From assembly GCF_037126465.1 (NCBI RefSeq), contig NC_088209.1, forward strand, positions 21,767,146-21,831,145: a DNA stretch of 64,000 nt, written 5' to 3'. The stretch comes from Ornithodoros turicata (lineage: Eukaryota; Arthropoda; Arachnida; Ixodida; Argasidae). The notes beneath the pieces are model-generated. The model did no database searches and was not told where the DNA came from. It saw nothing but the letters and a program-made list of their open reading frames with translations. Of the stretch, positions 48,901-52,016 are shown piece by piece. Every line of letters begins with the position of its first letter. The first letter of the stretch is position 1. The translations under genes were made by a program, and so were the position numbers.

Positions 48901-51538
48901 TTTTTAAACCAAGAGAGCGTTGCGTGCGCACGCAATGTGTGCACGTTGCGTGTGCAAAGCGGCTCCAGACCTCTGGGTGTCGCTCAATGTTCTTTTCCGG
49001 TAGAGGCGCCTTCCGATCCTGCTGTCTGCGGCCTGTACCCAGCAGCAGCCTGCTGGCAGCCTGCAGCATGTGTACAGGCTGCCGAAGATTAATTAAGGAG
49101 CATGTGGATCCAACCGGAGAGGAGGGCGTGAGGAGCACTCCGCATGTGTTTCCTCACCACGCCGCATTGGACTGATCGAAAGTAATGTTCTAGAACGAAC
49201 AACAACTTTATTTTGATGATGATGGTGATAATGATAGGTAGGGGTCTGCGCGGTTGCACCCATGGATCCGCGGGCACCACCACTTACCTACACTCTTAAA
49301 AATGAACTTCTCCGCATAGCACGCTCCTAGCCAACCATAATGTCGAATGATACCGTTATCGGCTCGGGTTTGTTGAAAACGGGAGGCCTACGCCTTTTTT
49401 GTGGGACAATTATGAACCGCATAAGTGTCACAAAAAAGGCGTACGCCCCCTGTTTTCAACAAAGCAGGGCAGATAACGATATCATTCGAGATTATGGTTG
49501 GCAAGGAGCGTGCTATGTGGTGAAATTCATTTTTAAGAGTGTCGGATTTGCGGGTAGAAAATGTGGGTTTATGCGGGATGCACACTCTTAGAAAAAAGGG
49601 TGGAGGAGTTACACCTTTTAGGAGGTAATAGTTGTCGCATATGTTGTGCCTAAAATGTTGCAAAGTTTTACCTGCTACCTGGTTGAAGTCGACACAACAG
49701 ATTAGCGCAAATCCCGAAGGAAATTTTAGTTGCAGTTGTCTTCGTTGTACACAATGTCCACTGCACTGTCAACGCTGGGAAAGCAACACTCTCTCAAAGT
49801 GAATTGCTTCTGTAGCTATAATAACAGCTCTTACAGACATTTTGTGCTGCACCTACAAAGAGGCGGTAACAGGCAAGGTCACCACCCTTTTACACCCTTT
49901 CGTCAGACGCTATGTTGACTTGGGCGGTAACTATAGAAGTTACACCTTTTCGCACCCTTTCTTCTGAGAGTGTGCCGGTGCACCCGCTTTGCCGCAGTCT
50001 TTTATAGTCTGCGTGGGCAAACGGCTGACGTTGTAAGATGTAGTCCATTCTGACCGTGATAGTGTGCAGAAGTGGCGGAAGGGGGATTACAGGGGTTACT
50101 GTAGACCCCCGGAATTTGTGAAGGGAGCGCAAAATTTCCATGGAGGTGAGGCGCCAAAGTGTTATCTCACGTGACGCATGCGGATAAAATGCCATGAACC
50201 CTTTTCCTGAATCGATCAAGTTGCCAGCCTAATCAAGGCTTTGTCGATTGATGCGGTAGAACTCACGACGACATGACCCGTGGGTGTTCACGAGTACCAG
50301 GATGGTTTACACGACTCTCAGTCTCATGTGTGCCATGAGCTCTAGAATCGAAAGCTGCAACCCAGAACGCGTCGCATACAATTCCAGGCTCTCTGGTTCT
50401 CATCCTCGCTCTCGTCTCGTTCTTCGGAAAAGCCGCCACAACGCTACAAATAAAGGAATTCGTCTCGCGGAAGAGGTTTAGAGCGGGAGTCTTTGGGATG
50501 CCGTGATACAGTTAGTGATAGGGCTTCCGTGGTGTGCTGTCGTTGTTAGTGTGTACGCTGCAACATTCACATCCAAATAATGCAATATACGTTCAATCCT
50601 TACAAGACGAAAACAATAAAGCATTTGACACGTTTTAGTCATTCAGACTGCCTGGAATTTTTGGGGGACCCGGGCATGGAATGGGTGGTGGCGGCGGAGG
50701 GTGGAAGGGAATGCCGGTCGGGATCTGGGATCATCACGAATTCACGACGTTGCGCCGCCCTTGATAGCGTGAGATGATCAGCTCATTTGTTGCCGGGCAG
50801 AGTTGAGTTGAAAGAAACGAAAGGAATTTCCACGACCGTGTCCTCTTTCGCTTAATGTTCGATGTAGAACTTGTCAACTATTTAGGTTAAAACCAAAGGT
50901 GCTCCGGTAAAAGTAAGATGACCATGCGAAAAAGTTTTACTTTTACAGGTATTTTTGTGCATGAAAGCTGGAGAAAATGTCAAAATTAATTGGTAATGTA
51001 GGATGGCAAACGGTTAGTTTAGTGGCTGTGAGTAATGATGGTACACCTGCACTTTCCGCGGACACATTGCGGGTACTCCCGCCATTTACCCGCACCCGGC
51101 AGCGACAGTAAATTTTTGGCCCGCGAAGCACGAAACTGCGCTGGTATCTTCGGGTAACCGCGGGTATACCCGCACCCGCTCTCACCTTTAAGCCTAATCA
51201 CAGTGTTGCATATCTTTAAATTGCAGATGGTGGTACTGATAATCCTGTCCTTCTTCGTGGCCTGGACCCCTTATGCGCTGCTGTGCATGTGGGCGGTGTT
51301 CGGCGATCCGTGGTCCGTGCCATGGATACTGGCTCTTATTCCACCGCTATGCGCCAAGACATGCAGCGCTATGGACCCCTTCATCTACTTCTTGAGTAAC
51401 CCGAAAATCCGTGCTGACGTTCGAAAGCTGTTCTCCCGCGAACGCCACACGATCCAAGACGTGGCCAGGCCCCAGGACGTCGACACGCCAGAAGACGACC
51501 ACGGGGTAACTCCTGACAAAATGTCTTGGCCCATGTAA
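3719..51538 (+). CDS. RRH: Peropsin/RGR-group opsin, five exons found, N-terminal exon missing
   Basis: A seven-transmembrane, retinal-binding G-protein-coupled receptor. The coding segments 3719-3881, 6325-6452, 8432-8528, 37231-37447 and 51227-51538 join in one open frame (915 nt plus two bases completing a split Gly codon; 304 residues and a stop). Visible: TM1-TM2 with a LFGFPFSAS stretch, HGSW before TM3, WGCQLY with the disulfide Cys, DRY exactly 24 residues after that Cys, GWGSYG at the second loop with Glu six residues before the partner Cys (SCTINW), AWTPY in TM6, AK in TM7 (Lys codon 51356-51358) and DPFIY. These match peropsins best from family knowledge. The Lys excludes an ordinary non-opsin receptor. 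Peropsins usually bind all-trans retinal and may act as photoisomerase or sensor; that role is inferred. The start exon is probably upstream of the window. Intronless genes sit inside its third and fourth visible introns. Confidence 0.88.
4420..4559. repeat. MITE of the CACTCTTAAAAATGAA family, decayed
   Basis: Left end acactcctaaaaataaactt, then caccacatagcacgctccta; the right end is attatttttaagagta. The centre is replaced by ccaacaacagc-type sequence. Confidence 0.5.
4560..6030. other. First visible opsin intron, no gene
   Basis: Homopolymer and purine-rich tracts (polyC near 4730, polyG near 4876, A/G near 5153-5200). Long open frames here are low complexity. Confidence 0.5.
5905..5985. 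repeat. CA/CT-rich microsatellite
   Basis: ccccccccc then cacacaca, acagacagacaca, ctctctctc and cacacaca tracts. Other simple repeats: polyC 4723-4740, GA 11107-11126, TA 22530-22553, GA 25401-25424, AT-rich 29525-29625, TA 30893-30924, TA 39047-39065. Confidence 0.8.
6036..6115. repeat. (AAT)n plus TTTACGTCGCGAGACAAC-type repeat
   Basis: An AAT array (about 6038-6063) is followed by gtttacgtcgcgagacaact and gatcatgagcgacgccac. Similar pieces lie at 695-735, 8643-8702 and 13252-13323. Probably the 3' end of an unidentified retroelement. Confidence 0.5.
6325..6452 (+). CDS. RRH: Opsin exon b (TM3, DRY)
   Basis: The acceptor ends ctgcag at 6324 and the donor gtaagt starts at 6453. The exon encodes the end of the first extracellular loop and TM3. 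The disulfide Cys lies in DWGCQLY. The residue three after it, the vertebrate visual counterion site (Glu113 in bovine rhodopsin), is Tyr. DRY follows 24 residues after the Cys. The exon starts and ends inside codons and joins both neighbours without a frame break. Confidence 0.87.
6619..6729. repeat. TAGTGCATCGTACG-type MITE, diverged
   Basis: Ends tagtgcatga and (complement) tagtgcatcgaacg, with cacgctatcacttacgtacg inside. It lies in the second visible opsin intron. Confidence 0.5.
6730..8425. other. Opsin intron, no gene
   Basis: Several overlapping open frames at 6785-7200 exist on both strands without family motifs. The region ends with the polypyrimidine tract of the exon at 8432. Confidence 0.45.
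8432..8528 (+). CDS. RRH: Opsin exon c (TM4)
   Basis: The acceptor ends ttttcag at 8431 and the donor gttagt starts at 8529. The exon encodes the second intracellular loop and TM4, ending in PLLGWG, the usual opsin GW motif at the outer end of TM4. The following intron runs about 28.7 kb to 37230 and contains the SLC22-like gene at 16704-18641. Confidence 0.85.
8978..10392. repeat. Nested inverted-repeat elements with ATGGACCTTTT ends
   Basis: acaatggaccttttcc near 8978 pairs with aaacaaaggtccattgt near 10376. Inside, atggacccttttcacaac near 9153 pairs with gtgtgaaaaaggtccatt near 9896. Target duplications are not clear. Confidence 0.4.
10548..10672 (-). mobile_element. Inverted copy of the LINE 3' end
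   Basis: Reading the minus strand gives the 3' region at 3300-3410: gatgatgag, then ctagctatgg, ggagtggaac and a (GTT)n tail. It is severely 5'-truncated. Confidence 0.6.
11324..11474. repeat. CCAAGCAGC-type MITE, copy 1
   Basis: Nearly perfect arms of about 47 bases starting ccaagcagcacaatgtactg and ending in its complement; 151 bp. Confidence 0.7.
11575..11657 (-). mobile_element. Partial copy of the 13399-type element
   Basis: The minus strand starts tagagtcactaagtag and continues with ggtatcgcat-like and cgcgattaggccgatcgtg stretches matching 13399-13490. The other end was not found. Confidence 0.5.
12537..13190. mobile_element. Harbinger-like non-autonomous element, TAA target duplication
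   Basis: The ends tacccctgtcacacgg and (complement) tacccctgtcagacgg are inverted. TAA flanks both sides (12534-12536, 13191-13193). A three-base TWA duplication is typical of PIF/Harbinger. 654 bp with no transposase, so a MITE-like derivative. Confidence 0.65.
13399..14382. mobile_element. hAT-like non-autonomous element (host of a nested insertion)
   Basis: Inverted ends tagagtcactaaatagtg at 13399-13416 and its complement at 14365-14382, flanked by 8-bp repeats with one mismatch (taagggac 13391-13398, aaagggac 14383-14390). It is split by the element at 13563-14226. Related ends occur at 11575-11657 and 44811-44851. Confidence 0.65.
13563..14226. mobile_element. hAT-like element nested in another hAT-like element
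   Basis: Perfect 13-bp ends (tagggttgccacc and ggtggcaacccta) with an identical 8-bp duplication gttgcgag at 13555-13562 and 14227-14234. 664 bp, no transposase; internal ATTATTC repeats near 13785-13835. Confidence 0.85.
14790..15014. repeat. MITE of the CACTCTTAAAAATGAA family
   Basis: Long inverted repeats: tgaacttcaccacatggcac at the left, and catcgcacgctgctagccaa as the complement at the right. A hairpin core holds gagcctattttgg and aataggctcc. Confidence 0.6.
15433..15868. mobile_element. Non-autonomous DNA transposon with 7-bp duplication (copy 1)
   Basis: Inverted ends caaacaccacctagatgg and (complement of the right end) caacgccacctagatgc, each followed by gaaggcctgctta-like or gaaggcctactta-like sequence. 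Identical gcccggc flanks at 15426-15432 and 15869-15875. The interior is 70-80% like the copy at 26158. Superfamily not assigned. Confidence 0.75.
16468..16475 (+). promoter_or_regulatory. TATA box of the first SLC22-like gene
   Basis: TATAAAAG lies about 235 bases upstream of the favoured start codon at 16704. It predicts transcription starting near 16498, so the ATG at 16551 would also be in the mRNA. Inferred from the motif only. Confidence 0.4.
16704..18641 (+). CDS. SLC22-like organic ion transporter, intronless (645 aa)
   Basis: A major-facilitator-superfamily membrane transporter resembling SLC22 organic cation/anion carriers; the substrate cannot be read. The frame opens at 16551, but 16704 is favoured because the paralogue's homologous Met is its first Met downstream of its TATA box. 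Residues 1-125 are a long hydrophilic N-terminus, longer than usual for SLC22. TM1 is about 126-152. A large extracellular loop (about 153-233) has several Cys, N-glycosylation sites at Asn168 and Asn202, and the SLC22-like WDLVCDRAWL at 226-235. The TM2-TM3 loop is HMSKMVGRKP, a weak match to the MFS GRR motif. ESPVWLMSKWR follows TM6 at 372-382, as in SLC22. Six more hydrophobic segments end near 603. The gene is nested, same strand, in the 28.7-kb opsin intron. AATAAA lies at 18740-18745. Confidence 0.85.
   Translation: MSSSGRANDSIGEESIESYLSSYARLSDTHHRRREDDATKQEGNEPSTIRRLWDAEDHPIVPFRETAPAPYGSLSLVPADITHVPPEPVKAGGTPVPSPSTSRLEDPMFSQGRDNDPSCVYGQGRFQTILLLCCQLAGFVYMSHYTSILLLAPDVDHWCAPPPSHANMSDHDWKIIGVPVDSNARYRRCVRYEPPLDVQAPNRSEHRCSSWKFDLKTYGHTIVSEWDLVCDRAWLISMLSTLYMVGSATAIPIASHMSKMVGRKPIIYMFIVVLLLCGFAQCFAKFFLLFAALHFMVGMAASGVQVTSIILLFEVCTTPYKAYYNSVATMGMGCAFTCVEFFRLYGPSRFITQVTIMIPTTFLISNFYLVLESPVWLMSKWRIHQAEQIVLWISEFNGVYDYEAKKRWSDIKKGLAHNEEKITCIARTGLLDLILSRRLRLSMVTLFFCWVSTVFAVYGFVLCLGLHHPTARIIFVLLQFPVACAVYKLLPVRGRNATLSFSLALSSAASCFLMMFQSDPLFAILYNISMCAALAALLTLLMCSVEAVPVMVSGLGARAGFAFGRLGATAAPFLRELATYTDNTAPYAVISVLLAACSVLAVHLPQTKAVKSSESGQEMAEGATRKMLLDLPPCETTFKHTPDGS
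18854..19028. repeat. MITE of the CACTCTTAAAAATGAA family, left arm shortened
   Basis: Starts acactcttaaaaatga and jumps to the core gcgtacaccttttttgtgac; the right arm is intact to gttcatttgtaagagt. It lies just 3' of the SLC22-like gene. Confidence 0.6.
20250..20335 (+). mobile_element. SINE type B tail fragment
   Basis: Only the 3' part remains: cgtgacgttgc, gtaaggccgacaacggc and caccacgactacgacc. Confidence 0.55.
20704..20732. repeat. Short perfect palindrome
   Basis: atttataagttac, three-base loop, gtaacttataaat. No nearby gene; significance unknown. Confidence 0.4.
21385..21473 (-). mobile_element. Second tRNA-derived SINE family, head fragment
   Basis: Minus-strand head with B-box-like gggttcgagtcctacagctg and ggtaatccagaagatg. 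It faces a plus-strand copy at 21551, forming a head-to-head pair. Confidence 0.55.
21551..21860 (+). mobile_element. Second tRNA-derived SINE family, full body with GTT tail
   Basis: The head has gtgggtttgagtcctacagc, followed by a unique body and aaaataaag then (GTT)n at 21840-21860. The poly(A)-like signal plus microsatellite tail is typical of SINEs. Confidence 0.55.
26158..26583. mobile_element. Non-autonomous DNA transposon with 7-bp duplication (copy 2)
   Basis: Same family as 15433-15868. Ends caacaccacctagata and its complement; flanks gctgtac at 26151-26157 and 26584-26590 are identical. The next element's target duplication begins at the very next base. Confidence 0.75.
26599..27439. 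mobile_element. hAT-like non-autonomous element, perfect 8-bp duplication
   Basis: Ends cagtgccgtgtatgcc and (complement) cagagccgtgtatgcc, flanked by actgacac at 26591-26598 and 27440-27447. The CAG start and 8-bp duplication fit hAT. 841 bp; no convincing transposase. Confidence 0.8.
27450..28335. other. Opsin intron, no gene
   Basis: No family motif, inverted repeat or microsatellite of note. Confidence 0.4.
28339..28562. repeat. Fold-back repeat
   Basis: The left arm ggagccgaaaaaacaaatac plus acaaaaacgagatgggcagg is inverted at 28510-28562. The core includes cacgatatctccgacagaga. Possibly two facing Penelope-type termini. Confidence 0.45.
28757..29048 (-). mobile_element. tRNA-derived SINE (Ruka-like, type A)
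   Basis: Minus-strand SINE with B box, a body ending in the cgccgcgaagca segment and a poly(A)-type tail at 28757. Flanked by ctgttca at 28750-28756 and 29049-29055, a target-site duplication. Confidence 0.8.
29633..29820 (+). mobile_element. 5'-truncated SINE, type A
   Basis: Only the body (from about caggttttccaggggttttc) and tail (cttcgcggcgctaac then A-rich) remain. Partly diverged around 29660-29700. Confidence 0.65.
29842..29994. repeat. TAGTGCATCGTACG-type MITE
   Basis: Ends tagtgcatcgtacgctatc and (complement) tagtgtatcgtacgctatc. The core has a CT microsatellite and a second inverted ggatagcgtgatgg. Confidence 0.6.
30060..30307 (-). mobile_element. tRNA-derived SINE (type B) with 12-bp target duplication
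   Basis: Minus-strand full-length type B SINE with GGT-rich tail at 30058-30072 and B box near 30240. Flanked by gacacgaaggtg at 30048-30059 and 30308-30319, identical, so a fairly young insertion. Confidence 0.85.
30355..30600 (+). mobile_element. Second tRNA-derived SINE family, copy
   Basis: The head has ggtagagccctggaccgg and gtgggttcgatctctacagc, then a diverged body. The 3' limit is approximate. Confidence 0.5.
31479..32407 (+). mobile_element. Mariner transposon with central deletion
   Basis: Inverted repeats of about 28 bases (starting cgaggggcgttcaagtcaaa, with its complement ending at 32407) are flanked by TA on both sides. The transposase begins at Met 31635 (MADNEVSAHIEQR) with a helix-turn-helix N-terminus. 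It runs to HEHLQFRK near 32000, then changes frame into a C-terminal part with DNARPHTA and SPDLAPSDFYLF, the second and third catalytic Asp of the D,D34D triad. The segment with the first catalytic Asp is missing. At 929 bp it is shorter than the usual ~1.3 kb, so it is dead but mobilisable in trans. Confidence 0.9.
31635..32289 (+). pseudogene. Mariner transposase, internally deleted and frameshifted
   Basis: The N-terminal DNA-binding half is in one frame (open to 32246) and the C-terminal catalytic half in another (open to 32289). The catalytic-core region between them, including the first Asp, is lost at about 32000. Read with the element entry at 31479-32407. Confidence 0.85.
32548..32697. 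repeat. CCAAGCAGC-type MITE, copy 2
   Basis: Same ends and core as 11324-11474, inserted in Penelope-like sequence. Confidence 0.7.
32818..32960. repeat. CCAAGCAGC-type MITE, copy 3 (core reversed)
   Basis: Same inverted ends (cccaagcagcacaatgcact and complement). The core runs opposite to copy 2, only 120 bases away. Confidence 0.7.
33040..33403 (-). mobile_element. Penelope-like element fragment, GIY-YIG endonuclease domain (1)
   Basis: The minus-strand frame has VVYLLQCNECNAQYIGQT followed by RFNNHKSD and VSRHFSKPGHS, the Cys-containing GIY-YIG endonuclease of Penelope-like elements. A frameshift near 33115 moves the C-terminus into another frame. The reverse transcriptase is absent. Nearby 32450-32547 (tttcggcagtcagcgctgcc) resembles a Penelope-type terminus. 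Confidence 0.75.
33470..33960 (-). mobile_element. Penelope-like element fragment, GIY-YIG domain (2)
   Basis: A second, different minus-strand fragment has the thumb-like segment (DRLRSSGYSDHHLS, HNILAVAKKFNIRVVF), then a conserved HPRCKIG and ENVVYGIPMLCEFCYVGQTGR, the start of a GIY-YIG domain. It breaks frame near 33865; a KIVKGGVVSSLLM stretch continues in another frame. It abuts fragment 1 and probably comes from a separate subfamily. Confidence 0.7.
35265..35296. repeat. Short perfect palindrome
   Basis: gtaaacgcagtaat (35265-35278), four-base loop, attactgcgtttac (35283-35296). The arms are too short for a typical miRNA precursor. Confidence 0.4.
35690..35845. repeat. GTAACT-rich segment related to 40020-40519
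   Basis: Repeated gtaactcaattac, cttagttac, gtaactttt and gtaacttgcattac motifs as in the element at 40020. The ends are not recognisable. Confidence 0.4.
36390..36475. repeat. TAGTGCATCGTACG-type MITE, half element
   Basis: ggatcgtatgctatcgcttt and gcgtactcgatgacatagcg match one arm of the 29842 element. Confidence 0.4.
37231..37447 (+). CDS. RRH: Opsin exon d (second loop, TM5)
   Basis: The acceptor ends gttgtcag at 37230 and the donor gtaaga starts at 37448. The exon encodes the second extracellular loop (YGIEPSVQSCTINW) and TM5, then the third intracellular loop. The Glu six residues before the disulfide Cys matches bovine Glu181, the ancestral counterion. TINWRKND is characteristic of peropsin/RGR-type opsins. 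The exon ends on a codon boundary in VTW, equivalent to the VTK seen in other peropsins. Confidence 0.87.
37450..40010. other. Last opsin intron, 5' part, no gene
   Basis: Contains the inverted repeat at 38116-38537, a TA array near 39050, and AT-rich sequence. Open frames here show no motif. Confidence 0.4.
38116..38537. repeat. Long imperfect inverted repeat around a TTAAAGGGACACT core
   Basis: Arms 38116-38265 and 38371-38537 are inverted copies at about 75% identity. The inner pair ttaaaggagcactaaagtgg (38240) and ccactttagtgtccctttaa (38376-38395) frames a 116-base loop. A third copy of the core motif lies at about 38013. Confidence 0.6.
40020..40519. mobile_element. hAT-like element with internal GTAACGCGTTAC-type repeats
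   Basis: Ends tagagttgtac and its complement, flanked by identical 8-bp ggtatata (40012-40019, 40520-40527). The interior is packed with variants of agtaattgattac and gtaacgcgttac in both orientations. 500 bp, non-coding. A diverged relative lies near 35700-35840. Confidence 0.8.
40814..41104 (+). mobile_element. tRNA-derived SINE (type A) with 13-bp target duplication
   Basis: Full-length: A box (gtggcatagtggttagg), B box (gggttcgaatcc), type A body, aac-rich tail. Flanked by caacggagctgcg (40801-40813) and caacggagttgcg (41105-41117), one mismatch. Confidence 0.85.
41345..41593 (-). mobile_element. tRNA-derived SINE (type B), diverged
   Basis: Minus-strand type B body (gttgtcggcctcg, cctgggccgactt) and decayed head with a disrupted B box near 41515. 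No clear flanking repeat. Confidence 0.7.
42335..42793 (+). CDS. Small type II membrane protein A (unrecognised family, 152 aa)
   Basis: I do not recognise this family. The Met at 42335 is favoured because it gives the layout seen in its relatives at 45980 and 55040: about 33 polar, Pro/Glu-rich residues, one hydrophobic helix (about 34-55, ending TLGLSMKGN), then a basic/acidic helical stretch (about 60-85). It ends in a Ser/Thr-rich tail with an N-glycosylation-type NFT and other Asn sites. No cleavable signal peptide is seen, so N-in/C-out topology is inferred. The frame is also open upstream to 42200. A poly(A) signal AATAAA lies at 42950-42955. The gene is intronless and nested in the last large opsin intron, same strand. 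It is much more diverged from the other copies than they are from each other. Confidence 0.6.
   Translation: MSANGAMNTGEPPAVIPTQSPNVEEGGLPSQRHLYIIVAVLGCIVLACFFTLGLSMKGNIDLVNGLHRDMDILSQELRDRKARSPKVQSVEATEDVSLNVVTNKLHAMSFEEVGNFTTLNASDTHGEELTESSSERTSVPQSSDLSNSTSYV
43257..43341 (+). mobile_element. SINE body fragment
   Basis: Matches the middle of type B SINEs (cctgggttttcttcagacgc, ggcacagttccc, cccaggacgcac). The head is absent and the tail is replaced by a perfect inverted repeat at 43342-43385. Confidence 0.6.
43342..43385. repeat. Perfect 21-bp-arm palindrome, 2-base loop
   Basis: cggtccccccctgcgacagt plus c, then ac, then the exact complement. It lies at the end of a SINE fragment. Confidence 0.7.
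43724..43967 (-). mobile_element. tRNA-derived SINE (type B)
   Basis: Minus-strand full-length type B SINE with ggtggtggggg tail and B box near 43897. Flanked by tagctacactg (43713-43723) and tagatacactg (43968-43978), one mismatch. Confidence 0.8.
44811..44851. repeat. Ultra-short 17-bp-arm palindrome related to the 13399 element
   Basis: agagtcactaaataagc (44811-44827) and its exact complement (44835-44851), 7-base loop. It directly abuts the MITE starting at 44851. Confidence 0.55.
44851..45113. repeat. MITE of the CACTCTTAAAAATGAA family, near full length
   Basis: Long terminal inverted repeats (tacactcttaaaaatgaacg at the left, complement of gttcatttttaagcgtgta at the right) flank a core of gaggcgtacgccttttttgt and its complement. 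About 260 bp and able to fold end to end. Confidence 0.7.
45980..46588 (+). CDS. Small type II membrane protein B (202 aa), same family
   Basis: From Met 45980: an acidic N-terminus with DVPEEEAQLDS, a hydrophobic helix at about 32-54 (VAMATIVVGCFLMLGFSL), then a charged helical segment with RRNEEL and LDRYRDHL, and a basic region. It closely matches the copy at 55040. Near 46580 one extra base relative to that copy shifts the frame into a stop at 46588. Beyond it, 46590-46942 and 46956-47237 remain open and homologous to the other copy, Ser/Thr/Asn-rich with many NxT/NxS sites. The ancestral protein therefore probably had a longer glycosylated outer domain. It may be a functional short form or a decaying gene. 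Function unknown. Confidence 0.55.
   Translation: MADARNPAEVDVPEEEAQLDSQQRESSLRIRLWFVLVAMATIVVGCFLMLGFSLRRNEELVGVLDRYRDHLDQIGPVANQSVQSTKDQAHVKRIVRRFEGLVKPEAPEAVFLQRPTDTALPRKTPSITYRRRRPAHELQRKEGLLDTNRIPLLDNCRNSNITLRPLQNLNLDERDPSHPRCKADHTTTGIEADLASSSFWYQ
46590..47237 (+). pseudogene. Remnant outer domain of membrane protein B
   Basis: This is Ser/Thr/Asn-rich open sequence in a frame offset from the gene at 45980-46588. It is interrupted by a TAG at 46940-46942, where about 20 bases are inserted relative to the downstream copy (55620-56400). N-glycosylation-type sequons are frequent (for example NSS, NIS, NTT). It is interpreted as the former C-terminal ectodomain. A separate exon read through splicing is possible but no splice sites were convincing. 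Confidence 0.45.
47345..47725 (+). repeat. 3' flank of gene B, repeated twice near gene C
   Basis: The segment starting near the shared gctgatcgtagctgcttcag (about 47371) is homologous to 56430-57120 and, in part, to 57270-57700. It is probably 3' UTR and flank carried along with the gene duplication. An alternative minus-strand reading of 47630-47830 has a CxGE...HLLLEC pattern like a LINE C-terminus; this is weak. Confidence 0.5.
48160..48400 (+). repeat. Dispersed block matching 61455-61690
   Basis: Both blocks share catcctcattcgt or caccctcattcgt, a segment around tgtgccgtgcggt, then cagaa and ccaatccgaag-type stretches. It could be part of the opsin-terminal duplication or the 3' end of an interspersed LINE. 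No coding signal is seen. Confidence 0.45.
49289..49542. repeat. MITE of the CACTCTTAAAAATGAA family, near full length
   Basis: Same organisation as 44851-45113: tacactcttaaaaatgaact left, ttcatttttaagagtgt right, core ggcctacgcctttttt against aaaaaaggcgtacgcc. Confidence 0.7.
49581..49974. repeat. Inverted-repeat element with CACACTCT ends
   Basis: Left cacactcttagaaaaaaggg and the complement of the right end cacactctcagaagaaaggg, with further inverted agttacacctttt inside. 394 bp, non-coding. It lies 38 bases from the MITE at 49289. Confidence 0.55.
51227..51538 (+). CDS. RRH: Opsin terminal exon e (TM6-TM7, retinal lysine, tail)
   Basis: The acceptor ends aaattgcag at 51226 and the exon starts on a codon boundary. 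It encodes TM6 (VAWTPYALLC), the third extracellular loop (FGDP), TM7 with the Schiff-base Lys in LCAKTCS (AAG 51356-51358), DPFIYF in place of NPxxY, helix 8 (NPKIRADV) and a short acidic tail, with TAA at 51536-51538. A possible ATTAAA poly(A) signal lies near 51822. A diverged copy of this exon with its intron and 3' flank lies at 62084-62394. Confidence 0.88.
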   Translation: MVVLIILSFFVAWTPYALLCMWAVFGDPWSVPWILALIPPLCAKTCSAMDPFIYFLSNPKIRADVRKLFSRERHTIQDVARPQDVDTPEDDHGVTPDKMSWPM

Positions 51539-51855
51539 CGATTTCTAGAACGAATTCAATGCGTATACGTCACGAGAGTCTTCCCAATCATATTCCTCTT
51601 CGCAGATGACGTAACGCGAGGGCTGTGCTTGCAAAACACTAGTGCTGTTGGAGAAAATTCCTGAGATTTTGGGAGCTCTGCATTCGCAGTGAGCCTGTCA
51701 CAATTCCAGAACTGCCTGCGAAGTTGAAGCCATTGACCAAACTCGTTGTCATTGACCGAAGTCGTCGAAACCGGTCCAAGGCATGTGTGCCATTCATTGG
51801 ACAATCAATATCAGTACATTGAATTAAATAGGATGGTCAGGTTTCACGTTGCACT

Positions 51856-52016
51856 GTGAACGAAAATCAAAAGGGGCTGCCAGGTACACTAACACGAACA
51901 CAGAAAATTGAAAGCCTAGTGTACCAAAGCGGCAAAGCGGGGAGGAAAAAAGAAAGAAACGTCATCCCTTATCTTATCCTCCCCACTTTTGGTACACCAG
52001 TCTTTCAATTATCTGT
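51856..52016. repeat. Hairpin element between 14-bp direct repeats
   Basis: cagaaaattgaaagcctagt (51901) pairs with the complement of accagtctttcaattatctg (to 52015). tttcacgttgcact flanks at 51842-51855 and 52017-52030. Confidence 0.5.
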
